DNA of 64,000 nt, taken from Veillonella sp. DNF00869. Its GTDB lineage: Bacteria; Bacillota; Negativicutes; Veillonellales; Veillonellaceae. How positions within the stretch are numbered: position 1 is the first letter of the stretch; every line of letters begins with the position of its first letter. Shown here piece after piece: positions 44,731-53,888 of this stretch. Below the pieces are notes generated by a model that was not told where the DNA came from, made no database searches, and saw nothing but the letters and a program-made list of their open reading frames with translations. The stretch covers positions 124,001-188,000 of the forward strand of contig NZ_KQ960749.1 of the NCBI RefSeq assembly GCF_001553345.1, in the 5' to 3' direction. The position numbers were made by a program, and so were the translations under genes.

Positions 44731-47013
44731 ATGAGCATTATGATCAAGAAACGGGATGGCCATTATGAGCCATTGTCGGTAGAAAAAACGAAGAAAATGG
44801 TTGCCTTTGCTTGTTTAGGCTTAGACTCTTGTGACCCTATCGAGCTTGAAATGGACTGTAAATTGCAGTTCGTGGACGGCATGACTACGAAACAAATTCA
44901 ACAAACTCTTGTTCAAACTGCCATCGAGAAAGTCATCCAAAAAGTAGACGATGGTTTTGGCAACATGGTAAACCGCATGAACCAAGATTGGCAATTCGTG
45001 GCTGCTCGTCTATACTTATTCGATTTATACAAAGAAGCTGCTATTAACCGCAAGTACAAAGCTTTTGGGTATGGCAACTTCACTGATTTAGTAAAAACCT
45101 TAGTTACTGCTGGTCGCTATGCAGATTTTTTCTTAACACAATATACAGAATCTGAATTAGAAGAACTTGGCGACTATATCAAGCCAAAACGTGACTATTT
45201 ATTTAACTATGAAGGTATTAAATTATTGGCAGACCGCTATCTAGTGAAAGGTTTCAACAAAGAAATTTACGAACTTCCACAAGAGCGTTTCATGGCTATC
45301 GCTATGCATTTAGCTGTCATCGAAGGGGACAAAAAAGTCTACTACGCTAAAAAGTTCTATGATTTGATGAGCGAATTAAAAATGACTACAGCTACACCAA
45401 CATTGGCGAATGCTGGTACACCATTTCATCAACTAAGCTCTTGCTTTATTTCTGGTGTAGAAGATAATCTATGGTCCATTTACGATGTGAATGCAAAATT
45501 CTCCCGTGTGTCTAAGCATGGTGGCGCTCTTGGTATTTATCTTGGTAAAGTACGTGCCTTGAACTCTGACATTCGTGGCTATAAAAATTCTTCTGGCGGT
45601 GTCATCCCTTGGATTCGTTTATACAATGATACTGCCGTTGCGGTAGACCAGTTAGGAAAACGCAAAGGCGGTGCTACAGTAACACTTGACGTGTGGCACA
45701 AAGATTTCTACGAATTTGTTGAACTTCGTACGAACAATGGTGACGATCGCCGTAAGGCACACGACATTTTCCCTGCTCTATCTGTACCAGATATTTTCAT
45801 GGAACGTGTTATCAATCGTAAGCACTTCACTTTATTCGATCCACATGAAGTATCTCGTGTGATGGGCTTCCAATTAGAAGACTATTACGATGACGATACG
45901 AATAAAGCATTCACAGAAAAATATTTAGCTTGTGAAGCTAGCCCAGATTTACACGGCATCGAAGTCAGTGCTTTGGATATGATGAAAAAAATTATGCGTT
46001 CTGCTGTAGAAACTGGTACACCTTTCATCTTCTTCCGAGATACGACGAACCGTGCGAACCCTAATAAGCATGCAGGTATGATTTATGCGTCCAACTTGTG
46101 TCATGAAATCGCACAAAACGTTGGTTTCACCGATTTAGATGAAGAAATTATCCAAGACGATGGATCCATCGTGACTCGCACAAAAGCAGGTGACATGGTA
46201 ACGTGTAACTTGAACTCTATCAACCTAGGTCAAACCTCTGATGAAGAATTGGAAGAAAATATCGCCTTACAAGTCCGTATGTTAGACAACGTTATTACTA
46301 TCAACCAATTCCCTGTGCCTGAAACACGCGTAACTAGTGAAAAATATCGCGCTATCGGCTTAGGCACTAGCGGTTACCACCACTACTTGGTGAAACATAA
46401 AGTACAATGGGAAAGCGATGAGCATTTGGCTGTGGCTGATACATTGTTTGAAAATATTGCCTACGCTGCCATCAAGGCATCCATGGAATTGGCGAAAGAA
46501 AAAGGTGCTTACCCTGCTTTCAAAGGTTCTCAATGGGAAACGGGAGAATATTTTGAACGCCGTGGTTACACCTCTGAAAGATGGCAACAACTGCGAGCAG
46601 ATGTGGCAAAATACGGTATCCGTAACGGTTACTTAATGGCTATCGCTCCAACAGGTAGTACATCCAACATTGCTAACACCACAGCTGGTATCGATCCTAT
46701 CTTCAAAAAATTCTTCATTGAAGAGAAAAAAGGTAGCTTTACACCAAAAACAGCACCTGATTTGAGCAGCGAAACCATGTGGTTCTACAAAGAAGCCCAC
46801 ACGATTGATCAACAATGGTCCATCAAGGCTTGCGGTATCCGTCAACGCCACATCGACCAAGCACAGTCTTTCAACTTGTACATTACGCCACAAATGAAAG
46901 CAAAAGAAATTCTAGATTTATATGTGGAAGCGTATAAACAAGGCATTAAGACAATTTACTATATCCGTAACCAATCCTTAGAAATGGATGAATGCACTAG
47001 CTGTTCCTCCTAA
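44731..47013 (+). CDS. nrdA: Class I ribonucleoside-diphosphate reductase alpha subunit
   Basis: 760 residues. N-terminal ATP-cone (~1-90: IKKRDGHYEPLSVEKTKKMV) for allosteric activity control. Active-site cysteines and radical residues in LSSCFISGVEDN, CNLNSINLGQ and the loop IAPTGSTSNIANTTAGIDP; the C-terminal redox pair is in DECTSCSS. It reduces NDPs to dNDPs with NrdB. AAGGAGACTCTC precedes the ATG. It ends with a family Z hairpin. nrdB lies 1.14 kb downstream on the same strand, not in the same operon. Confidence 0.95.
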   Translation: MSIMIKKRDGHYEPLSVEKTKKMVAFACLGLDSCDPIELEMDCKLQFVDGMTTKQIQQTLVQTAIEKVIQKVDDGFGNMVNRMNQDWQFVAARLYLFDLYKEAAINRKYKAFGYGNFTDLVKTLVTAGRYADFFLTQYTESELEELGDYIKPKRDYLFNYEGIKLLADRYLVKGFNKEIYELPQERFMAIAMHLAVIEGDKKVYYAKKFYDLMSELKMTTATPTLANAGTPFHQLSSCFISGVEDNLWSIYDVNAKFSRVSKHGGALGIYLGKVRALNSDIRGYKNSSGGVIPWIRLYNDTAVAVDQLGKRKGGATVTLDVWHKDFYEFVELRTNNGDDRRKAHDIFPALSVPDIFMERVINRKHFTLFDPHEVSRVMGFQLEDYYDDDTNKAFTEKYLACEASPDLHGIEVSALDMMKKIMRSAVETGTPFIFFRDTTNRANPNKHAGMIYASNLCHEIAQNVGFTDLDEEIIQDDGSIVTRTKAGDMVTCNLNSINLGQTSDEELEENIALQVRMLDNVITINQFPVPETRVTSEKYRAIGLGTSGYHHYLVKHKVQWESDEHLAVADTLFENIAYAAIKASMELAKEKGAYPAFKGSQWETGEYFERRGYTSERWQQLRADVAKYGIRNGYLMAIAPTGSTSNIANTTAGIDPIFKKFFIEEKKGSFTPKTAPDLSSETMWFYKEAHTIDQQWSIKACGIRQRHIDQAQSFNLYITPQMKAKEILDLYVEAYKQGIKTIYYIRNQSLEMDECTSCSS

Positions 47014-47042
47014 TCTTTGGTGGGGTTAAACCTGATACATAT

Positions 47043-47109
47043 AAGAGCACGGCATGCTCCTCACAAACGGCATTTCATGATGTTTGTTCGGGGCACACTG
47101 TGCTCTTTT
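47043..47109 (+). terminator. nrdA terminator (hairpin family member Z)
   Basis: Outer stem AAGAGCAC/GTGCTCTT, inner CAAAC-type/GTTTG stem with GGCATGCTCC before it, followed by TTTTGG. Shares its inner parts with hairpins at 8041 and 19157. Confidence 0.88.
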
Positions 47110-47422
47110 GGTATGTCTATAGTATTGTCCTAGTGACCAACTTAATTTGCTAGACACTATCTGGCAAATTGGATATAACAAATAAAAGTTCCTTATATTT
47201 TGCAAATTCTATCTTGAAAATCCCTTACCATATTCTCTTGTTAGTTTCTTTGATAATTCTATTATTAACTGTTTTCTAAACGTGTCGAATTGCACACGGT
47301 TAAAGTTTCTATCATTAAACTATTCTCAGTAAGTTTTCAGCCTCAAGAACATACCTAGATTTGATACAGTGGGTAAATAAACTTAAAATCGATGAAAAAT
47401 TGGTCATCATTTATAGATATGT

Positions 47423-47451
47423 TTGTATTCTGTAAGTAACTATGGTATACT
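47423..47451 (+). promoter_or_regulatory. Promoter of antisense RNA C
   Basis: TTGTAT (47423-47428), 17 bp, TATACT (47446-47451). The stretch 47110-47422 upstream is AT-rich and shows no gene. Confidence 0.6.
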
Positions 47452-47457
47452 TGACTT

Positions 47458-47573
47458 AGAAACAAGAAGAGTCTTCAACGTGTGGTGGCGTTAGGCTCAT
47501 CTCAAAAAAATGATGAAATGAAATGGCCTAACGTGTTGAGGTGGTGAGATACCTCTTTACGTTAGGCGTTTTC
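47458..47573 (+). ncRNA. Predicted antitoxin-type RNA C
   Basis: About 116 nt, clearly homologous to RNA A at 18738: GTCTTCAACGTGTGGTGGCG, then GGCTCATCTC, then a terminator with arms GCCTAACGT/ACGTTAGGC around GAGGT/ACCTC and GTTTTC. No ORF. It converges on the toxin-like gene 47575-47652. Antitoxin role inferred from layout. Confidence 0.66.
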
Positions 47574-47574
47574 A

Positions 47575-47652
47575 TTATTTATATAAAGCAATAATGTTAA
47601 CTACTAAAGATAAAATAGAAATGATCAAGCTGATTGTTTCATATTTCGTCAT
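47575..47652 (-). CDS. Small hydrophobic toxin-like peptide C (holin-like toxin type)
   Basis: 25 residues: MTKYETISLIISILSLVVNI then IALYK, one membrane span with a positively charged end, of the holin-like toxin pattern. The leader is nearly the same as that of toxin A: GTCATCAACGTGAGTTGGGC, CTCATCTCTTCCTA, then GGAGGAGGTGATACT before the ATG. CTCTTCCTA can pair with TGGGAGGAG and hide the ribosome site. -10 TATAAT upstream near 47720. The gene lies between nrdA and nrdB on the opposite strand. Confidence 0.72.
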   Translation of the reverse strand: MTKYETISLIISILSLVVNIIALYK

Positions 47653-47828
47653 AGTATCACCTCCTCCCATAGTAGGAAGAGATGAGCCCAACTCACGTTG
47701 ATGACTCTTCTATGGTTTTATTATAACACAAATATTTGCGATATGTTGATATTTAAAAGGTATTATATATAGTACGATTGATATGTATTTTGTTTATGAT
47801 CGAGACTATACTAATACCTTTTTACACT

Positions 47829-47884
47829 TTCGAGTATAGTCGAAATCACCATTGGAATATACATATATTTCGAGTATAATCGAA
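47829..47884. promoter_or_regulatory. Paired palindromes upstream of nrdB
   Basis: TTCGAGTATAGTCGAA (47829-47844) and TTCGAGTATAATCGAA (47869-47884) are near-identical 16-bp inverted repeats with centres 40 bp apart, about four helical turns. They lie ~275-330 bp before the nrdB ATG. A dimeric regulator binding both is plausible. Whether they serve nrdB or toxin C (whose promoter is ~100 bp away) is open. Confidence 0.5.
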
Positions 47885-48157
47885 TCCTATCATTTACGAT
47901 ACAAAATATAGGGTCCCCATTTCAGCAACTAGTATTAAAAAGTATTTAAAAAATAAACATCGGGATGTCTCCATTAATACATCAAAGCTCACAACACTCT
48001 ATCTATTAATCGTCTCTCCCCCTATCTTTTTAGTATGCATTTTTAGTATAATAGAAGATAGTTTAAGAACTGCAAATCTATGAAAGCATATCATGTCTAG
48101 GCTTTCATAATAATTTATAAATATATTGTTATTATAGATAAGGTAGGAGTTACTTTC

Positions 48158-49186
48158 ATGGAAAAGAAACTGATTTTTAATGAACATGGCGACCGTGGCA
48201 CGCAAAGTATGGTGGGCGGTAATACGACGAATTTACGGGAATGGAATCGTATTAAGTACGATTGGGCGAATACATTGTATCGCACGATGCTGAACAATTT
48301 CTGGATTCCTGAAGAAATTTCTTTGAACGAAGATATTAAGCAATTCCCTTATTTAACGGACAGCGAACGCCGTGCCTTCGACAAAATTATTTCTTTCTTG
48401 AACTTCTTGGACTCCATTCAAAGCGAGAACTTACCAAATTTGAGCCGTTATATTACGGCATCTGAGGTGGCTTCTTTATTGAACATCCAAGCCTTCCAAG
48501 AAGAAATTCACGCCCAATCCTATTCTTACATTTTAGATACCGTAACGAATCCAATTACTCGTGACCGCATTTATGATGAGTGGCGTACAGATGAACATTT
48601 ACTAGCTCGTAACCGCTTCATCGCTGACATTTACCAACGTTTTAGCGATGAACCATCAGAGCACAATTTGATTCGCACTATCATGGCAAACTACATTTTA
48701 GAAGGCATCTATTTCTACTCCGGATTTAGCTTCTTCTACACATTGGCTCGCCAAGGTAAAATGACCGCAACTTCCACGATCTTTAAATACATCAATCGCG
48801 ATGAAGTGACTCACTTAGTATTGTTCCAAAACATTATCCGTGAGCTTCGCATCGAACGCCCTGAACTATTCACTCCTGAACTAGAGGCTGAATTGACACA
48901 AATGCTTCACGAAGGTACAGAAAATGAAATCGCTTGGGGTCAATACATTACAGATGACAAAATCCTTGGCATCAACAACACATTGATCGAGCGCTATATC
49001 AAATACTTAGCAAACCAACGTGCTGATTCCATCGGCTTGCAACCGTTATATCCAGAAATCAAAGAAAATCCTATGGCTTGGATTGAAAGTTTCTCCAACT
49101 TGAATAGCACGAAAACTGACTTCTTTGAAGCAAAAGTTACAAACTATACAAAAGCAGCAGCATTTGATTTCGATGATTTGGAATAA
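48158..49186 (+). CDS. nrdB: Class I ribonucleoside-diphosphate reductase beta subunit
   Basis: 342 residues. Metal and radical residues of R2 are visible: Asp in FLDSIQSENLPNL, the Glu-x2-His-x3-Tyr set in FQEEIHAQSY (radical tyrosine present, as in class Ia/Ib), a second Glu in YILEGIYFYSGF and the Glu-x2-His pair in NRDEVTHLVLFQNI. The C-terminal tail FDFDDLE should dock on NrdA. AGGAGTTACTTTC precedes the ATG; -10 TATAAT near 48040. An oxygen-requiring reductase in an otherwise anaerobic gene set is notable. Confidence 0.95.
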   Translation: MEKKLIFNEHGDRGTQSMVGGNTTNLREWNRIKYDWANTLYRTMLNNFWIPEEISLNEDIKQFPYLTDSERRAFDKIISFLNFLDSIQSENLPNLSRYITASEVASLLNIQAFQEEIHAQSYSYILDTVTNPITRDRIYDEWRTDEHLLARNRFIADIYQRFSDEPSEHNLIRTIMANYILEGIYFYSGFSFFYTLARQGKMTATSTIFKYINRDEVTHLVLFQNIIRELRIERPELFTPELEAELTQMLHEGTENEIAWGQYITDDKILGINNTLIERYIKYLANQRADSIGLQPLYPEIKENPMAWIESFSNLNSTKTDFFEAKVTNYTKAAAFDFDDLE

Positions 49187-49210
49187 GAATGCCTGTAAGG
49201 TTATATACAT

Positions 49211-49249
49211 AAAAGCTACACGTAGATACATTCTACTGTGTAGCTTTTT
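49211..49249 (+). terminator. nrdB terminator
   Basis: Stem AAAAGCTACAC/GTGTAGCTTTT with a 16-nt loop and TTTTT. Confidence 0.9.
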
Positions 49250-49348
49250 GTTTTCTCGATTGGTATGTAATTTAAAGAGCTTTATGATTTAACTATCCTA
49301 GATTGTAACTAATGATAGATATATCATATTAATTTAAAATAGGAATGA

Positions 49349-49386
49349 AAGTTAGCACTAGCTATACATAACTAGTGCTAATTTTC
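49349..49386 (-). terminator. Hairpin downstream of the autotransporter gene
   Basis: Stem TTAGCACTAG/CTAGTGCTAA with a 10-nt loop, 28 bp after the stop codon; T run modest on the minus strand. Confidence 0.75.
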
Positions 49387-49413
49387 TTATATCAGGCTAC
49401 CAGGGTAACATGA

Positions 49414-52098
49414 TTAGTATTTCCAATTAATGCTTCCTCCGAGAGTTGCCCCACGTTTTTGACCGAACCAGCCTTCAACATTAAGCGTAGCACTGAAAGC
49501 ATCTTTATTGCTGCCATATGTATAGCCCGCTTCTACAAGACCGCTGGAACCTCCTAAAGAAGGAGCCAATGTACTTAAACCTTTAACAGTTGCATGCGCC
49601 TCGCCAGAGAATTCACGTTCATAAGCAACACCTAAATACCATGTATTATGATTACTCATGTGTTTAGAAACTTTGTATCCTAAGCGTGTACGAACACTAT
49701 TCACACTGTCAAATGCATATGTTTCACCTAGCCCTTTACCTGTAAGAGTGGCATTTGCTTCTCCTTGATGGCTATAGAATACATTAGCATATACATTACC
49801 TTCTAAATGATTACCATAAGACACTACTTTTCCAAGTCCTAAATGTGCACCATAGTAGCTGTTATGCGCATCATAAGAAGCATGAACATTGCTAGAAGCT
49901 GTTACTAACTCATTACTTTCATAGGTATAATTCGTACGTCCACCACGTACACTAGATTCTACATATACTCCATTATCAAGGGTTGTTTTTGCATACATAC
50001 CAACACCGTAGTATTTCGCATTTCCTTCTGCACGAAGACCAGAATCCAAATGGCTATCATAACGAGCCCACCCCATTTCTAAGAATGGTCCCCAGTACGT
50101 TCTTCCTGACTGTTTAGATAAACCTAAAACAGCATGAGATCCTTTAATATTTGCATAAGATCCTGTTTCCATTTTCATGCGGTCATGGTTAATCCCTGCA
50201 ATGATTGGTGAAGTTTCACCAGTATGATTTGCAAATGCTTTAGTAATGCTATCTTGTCCATTGTTAATAAAGCCAGAAACAGCTGTTCTAGTTTCCACTA
50301 AAGATTTAGTTTGTGGCAATACTTTTACAGGAACATTACCTGTACTTGGTGTTACTGGTTTTGTTGCATCACCTGTACTTGGTGTTACTGGTGGTACTGG
50401 TTTTGTTGTATCACCTGTAGATGGTTTTTCTGGAGTCGGAGTTTCCTCAGAAGCAGCTTTCACTACTGCAACAACAGATTTCTTATCATCTCCTGCTTTA
50501 GCAGTGATATCATAGCTTAAGGATACACCTTGTTGCAACTTGCCATATTGAACACCTGTTGTGTTCATGCCATTGCTATTGTAAATAAGGTTAATGCTAT
50601 CTCCATTATGTAATACTGGAGCTGCACCAGATACACCTACATTAATTTTGGTGTTAGATACATCTGTACCATGTGGATCAGTTACTGTAAGGATACTATC
50701 TCCATTCACAGCATTTTCAGGTAAATCAAAGTTATAGTTTTCAAAGTTTGCTAAATGCGATAAAGTAATTCCTTTTACTTTATTTACATTCAAGGTATTA
50801 CCAGATTTAATATCACCAGTAGAACCATCTAGGATATAATGACCACCCCAAATACCAACTTGTTTGTTAGCAAATGGTTCTGCTTTATTAATATCCACCG
50901 TATTACCTGTGGCTTCTACGTCACTCATACCACCGATGATATAGTAGTTACCTGGTTGACGGAAATATTTATAGACTGTGTTATCATCACCATAAGGATT
51001 TTCATCCGTATAAATACCGTTTGTATCTACACCATTAACATTATGTTTAGATTGTTCATTTTTTACTTTGAACATACCTAGACCACCGATGGATCCTTCA
51101 CCAATTATGACAGTATTTTTATTAGCTTTATTTGTCGCAGAGAAACCACCTACAAGTTGACCTACTGTAGCTGGGGCTCTTCCTTCAGCTTGTACTTTAT
51201 CATCTGGATTAAACCCTAATTGAACTCGGTTTCCAATAACTTCCTTAGATTTCTCTGTTGCTGGTTTTCCTTGGAAAAATGATTCTTCTTCGTCTCGAGT
51301 AGTAGCATAGGCACCAAAGGCTGTGACTACTTTACCTGCGCCTAAGGTAACTAAATTATTTTTTAAAGAACCTGTTGCAGGAAAAGTATTATAAGCTTTA
51401 GCTCCATAAATAATATCAATATCTTTACCACCAGCTACGAATACATCATTATCAATGGCGCTGCCATCTCCATTATTTATTTCAGCACCTATGACATCTC
51501 GTAATCGTCCTACATTTCGTAAAATCACACGGTTTTGCATTGCATTCACGGCACTATTTACCGCTGCAATTTCATGCAAATTATCACCGCTGAACATTTC
51601 TAGTACATTTAGCCTAGCATTGCCATATCCACCCATAGGATAATTAACTGTATATACAGTTTCTGTCGTTCCATTTTGTAGCGCTACATAATTAAACTCA
51701 GTATCTTTACCACGCTCCTCAACATTTGCTAGTTTCGGCCCCCAGGTTAATTCATCATTAGGAGCATCTTTAGCTTGGCGAGGTATAGCATTAACACTCA
51801 TCGCATTATCAGCGCCTTCAAAATTTGGTCGTGTATATCTTGTCACCTCTCCTCGAGACTCGAAACGATTTTCAATGCTAGGAGAATGAAATAGATGTTT
51901 CCCATCTGGACCTTCTTCAGGGTCATTTTCACTTAATTCAGCAAGCTGTATGGTATTCGCTTTACCATCTACAATGTACGTAACTGGTTCTCTCTTATTC
52001 GTAAAGTAAGAGTCATAATTATTTGCCATGGCAGGTGTTAACAATACGCCTCCAGCTATGACAGATAAAATGATATAACGAAGTCGTTTTTTTCTCAT
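49414..52098 (-). CDS. Type V autotransporter with outer-membrane beta-barrel
   Basis: About 894 residues. Signal peptide RYIILSVIAGGVLLTPAMA, cleavage near residue 25. A passenger of ~560 residues rich in Asn/Gly/Val repeats of beta-helix type. A Pro/Thr linker built of 11-residue repeats (PSTGDTTKPVP). The last ~270 residues form an autotransporter beta-barrel with alternating aromatic strands, ending GGSINWKY with the terminal aromatic residue. Start at 52098 after AGGGAGATTTTATA; the open frame to 52125 is not used. The upstream region carries a G8 tract between possible -35 and -10 boxes. Adhesin-type role likely; no protease motif seen in the passenger. Confidence 0.92.
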   Translation of the reverse strand: MRKKRLRYIILSVIAGGVLLTPAMANNYDSYFTNKREPVTYIVDGKANTIQLAELSENDPEEGPDGKHLFHSPSIENRFESRGEVTRYTRPNFEGADNAMSVNAIPRQAKDAPNDELTWGPKLANVEERGKDTEFNYVALQNGTTETVYTVNYPMGGYGNARLNVLEMFSGDNLHEIAAVNSAVNAMQNRVILRNVGRLRDVIGAEINNGDGSAIDNDVFVAGGKDIDIIYGAKAYNTFPATGSLKNNLVTLGAGKVVTAFGAYATTRDEEESFFQGKPATEKSKEVIGNRVQLGFNPDDKVQAEGRAPATVGQLVGGFSATNKANKNTVIIGEGSIGGLGMFKVKNEQSKHNVNGVDTNGIYTDENPYGDDNTVYKYFRQPGNYYIIGGMSDVEATGNTVDINKAEPFANKQVGIWGGHYILDGSTGDIKSGNTLNVNKVKGITLSHLANFENYNFDLPENAVNGDSILTVTDPHGTDVSNTKINVGVSGAAPVLHNGDSINLIYNSNGMNTTGVQYGKLQQGVSLSYDITAKAGDDKKSVVAVVKAASEETPTPEKPSTGDTTKPVPPVTPSTGDATKPVTPSTGNVPVKVLPQTKSLVETRTAVSGFINNGQDSITKAFANHTGETSPIIAGINHDRMKMETGSYANIKGSHAVLGLSKQSGRTYWGPFLEMGWARYDSHLDSGLRAEGNAKYYGVGMYAKTTLDNGVYVESSVRGGRTNYTYESNELVTASSNVHASYDAHNSYYGAHLGLGKVVSYGNHLEGNVYANVFYSHQGEANATLTGKGLGETYAFDSVNSVRTRLGYKVSKHMSNHNTWYLGVAYEREFSGEAHATVKGLSTLAPSLGGSSGLVEAGYTYGSNKDAFSATLNVEGWFGQKRGATLGGSINWKY
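50338..50420. repeat. 33-bp tandem repeat in the autotransporter linker
   Basis: The 21-mer beginning ACCTGTACTTGGTGTTACTG occurs at 50338 and again at 50371, with a third, partial unit starting near 50413. It encodes the 11-residue Pro/Thr linker units. Copy number could change by slippage without breaking the frame. Confidence 0.8.
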
Positions 52099-52158
52099 TA
52101 TAAAATCTCCCTTTCTGACATTCATTATAAAAATATATCATGTCTTCATGATATCTTC

Positions 52159-52185
52159 ATAATAGCAAATGTCCCCCCCCGTCAA
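52159..52185 (-). promoter_or_regulatory. Candidate phase-variable promoter of the autotransporter
   Basis: On the minus strand: TTGACG (52180-52185), then a run of eight G in total, ACATTTGC, then TATTAT (52159-52164). The spacer is 15 bp at the present tract length; 10 G would give 17 bp. A homopolymer inside the spacer is the design of the meningococcal porA promoter. Confidence 0.6.
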
Positions 52186-52220
52186 CATTTTTAATGTTTT
52201 GTATTCATTAAAAGTACATA

Positions 52221-52277
52221 CAAAAAGGTCTTCTCTATGACAATAGATTCTACGAACCTAATCAAAAGAAGACCTTA
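52221..52277 (-). terminator. brnQ terminator
   Basis: Stem AAGGTCTTCT/AGAAGACCTT with a 32-nt loop and TTTTTG on the minus strand. Confidence 0.82.
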
Positions 52278-52345
52278 TAAAAATGCTAAATACTATTTAA
52301 CTATAAATGTGCAGACCATATTTAGTTATTAATACTATATCTACC

Positions 52346-53674
52346 TTACGCTTTCACCAACGCCCGATGGATCAATCCAATCACAAATCCTACGCCGCCG
52401 AATACAAGCCAGTCCATACCGATGCCATGCATCGGTACTTGTGTAGCAAAGAATTGTCCTAAGCTACCTAAGTCTACGCTCGCTGTTTCTAAGCCAGATA
52501 CAAGGGCTGTGATGAAGGTTGCTCCTACTGTCCAAGCATATACGCATTGGCGACCGTTGAAAAACGGATGTAAGAAAGCCAACACAATCAATGCGATGGA
52601 TAATGGATAGAGGAACATCAACACAGGAATGGCTGCAGTAATGATGGTTTTCAATCCAAACATGCCTACACCGAAAGAAATCAATATGAATAGCACTGCA
52701 TAAGCTTTATAGGATAAGCCACCAAATTGTGTGCTAAAATACTGTGCACAAGAAGTAACAAGTCCGATACTTGTCGTCAAACACGCCAACAATACGATGA
52801 CTGCCAAGATCATGGCCCCTAAATCGCCAAACAATAAACGAGCAGATTCTGCCAATACAGGCGCCCCTGTATCTAAGATACCTAACTGCTCTACGCTGGT
52901 AGCGCCTAAGCTAGCAATAAAGATGTACACTACGCCTAAGCAACCTACGGCGATTAACCCAGCTTTCATAGTAGCGCGTGTAATCTCATCACGTGTTTGT
53001 GCCCCTGAAAGTGTCACGAATTCGATAACCAAAATACCAAATACGAAAGATGCTAAGGCATCTAATGTGTTATATCCATCTAAGAATCCTTGTAGGAATG
53101 CTGTACCGCTAGTAGCGTAGGACTCTGTCGGTGTACCATAGCTGCCTAATGGAGTAATCAAAGATTTAACAATCAATACCACGATGGTCAGTAGCAAGGC
53201 TGGTGTTAAGATTTTACCAATGCGATTCACCAATTTTTGCGGATTAATAGAGAGCCACAATGTGACTACAAAGAACCCCACAAGGAACAAGGATAGTGCT
53301 GTATCTGAGGCAGCTCCACCTAAGAATGGTTTCACTGCAATTTCATAGGATACAGTCCCCGTACGAGGGATGGCAAAAGCAGGGCCAATGGATAAGTATA
53401 ATGCCAATGTAAATAGGACCCCAAACACTGGATGCACACGGCTTGCCAAACTTTGTACGTTACGGCTACCAGAGTATCCCATGGCCATAACCCCTAACAA
53501 TGGTAAACCTACACCAGTTACGATAAACCCTAAGATGGCCCACCACACATTGGTACCTGCATGTTGACCTAAGGTAGCAGGGAAGATTAAGTTACCTGCC
53601 CCAAAGAATAAAGCGAACAGCATCAGGCCGATAGCAATATAGGCTCGCCCCGATAGTTGAGTATGATCTGACAT
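52346..53674 (-). CDS. brnQ: Branched-chain amino acid transporter, BrnQ/LIVCS family
   Basis: About 442 residues with 12 membrane spans. Family hallmark near the N-terminus: LFALFFGAGNLIFPATLGQHAG; also SIGPAFAIPRTGTVSYEIAVKPF and FLDGYNTLDALASFVFGI. A sodium- or proton-coupled importer of leucine, isoleucine and valine in the inner membrane. AAAGGAGATATT precedes the ATG at 53674; the frame open to 53716 has no site. Monocistronic. It complements the T-box-controlled leu operon functionally. Confidence 0.94.
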   Translation of the reverse strand: MSDHTQLSGRAYIAIGLMLFALFFGAGNLIFPATLGQHAGTNVWWAILGFIVTGVGLPLLGVMAMGYSGSRNVQSLASRVHPVFGVLFTLALYLSIGPAFAIPRTGTVSYEIAVKPFLGGAASDTALSLFLVGFFVVTLWLSINPQKLVNRIGKILTPALLLTIVVLIVKSLITPLGSYGTPTESYATSGTAFLQGFLDGYNTLDALASFVFGILVIEFVTLSGAQTRDEITRATMKAGLIAVGCLGVVYIFIASLGATSVEQLGILDTGAPVLAESARLLFGDLGAMILAVIVLLACLTTSIGLVTSCAQYFSTQFGGLSYKAYAVLFILISFGVGMFGLKTIITAAIPVLMFLYPLSIALIVLAFLHPFFNGRQCVYAWTVGATFITALVSGLETASVDLGSLGQFFATQVPMHGIGMDWLVFGGVGFVIGLIHRALVKA

Positions 53675-53770
53675 AATATCTCCTTTCAAATACATCCCAT
53701 AATAACAAATATACACTGTATAAAAACACTTCTTATGCTTATTTTTTTATTATATCTAATTATAAGTAAA

Positions 53771-53804
53771 ATAAAAAGCCATTTTCTTTGTAGAAAATGG
53801 CTTT
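53771..53804 (-). terminator. Terminator of the molybdopterin oxidoreductase unit
   Basis: Stem AAAGCCATTTTCT/AGAAAATGGCTTT, 4-nt loop, T run on the minus strand. Confidence 0.9.
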
Positions 53805-53888
53805 GTCTATACCAATTATGCATATATATCCGAACTATAATTGATAGGCAAACTACATCTATTAACTATAACCAAGCATTACTCATTT

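Noticed and set aside
50338..50420. 33-bp repeats as a frame-switching contingency locus
   Set aside because: The unit is a multiple of three, so copy changes would only alter linker length.
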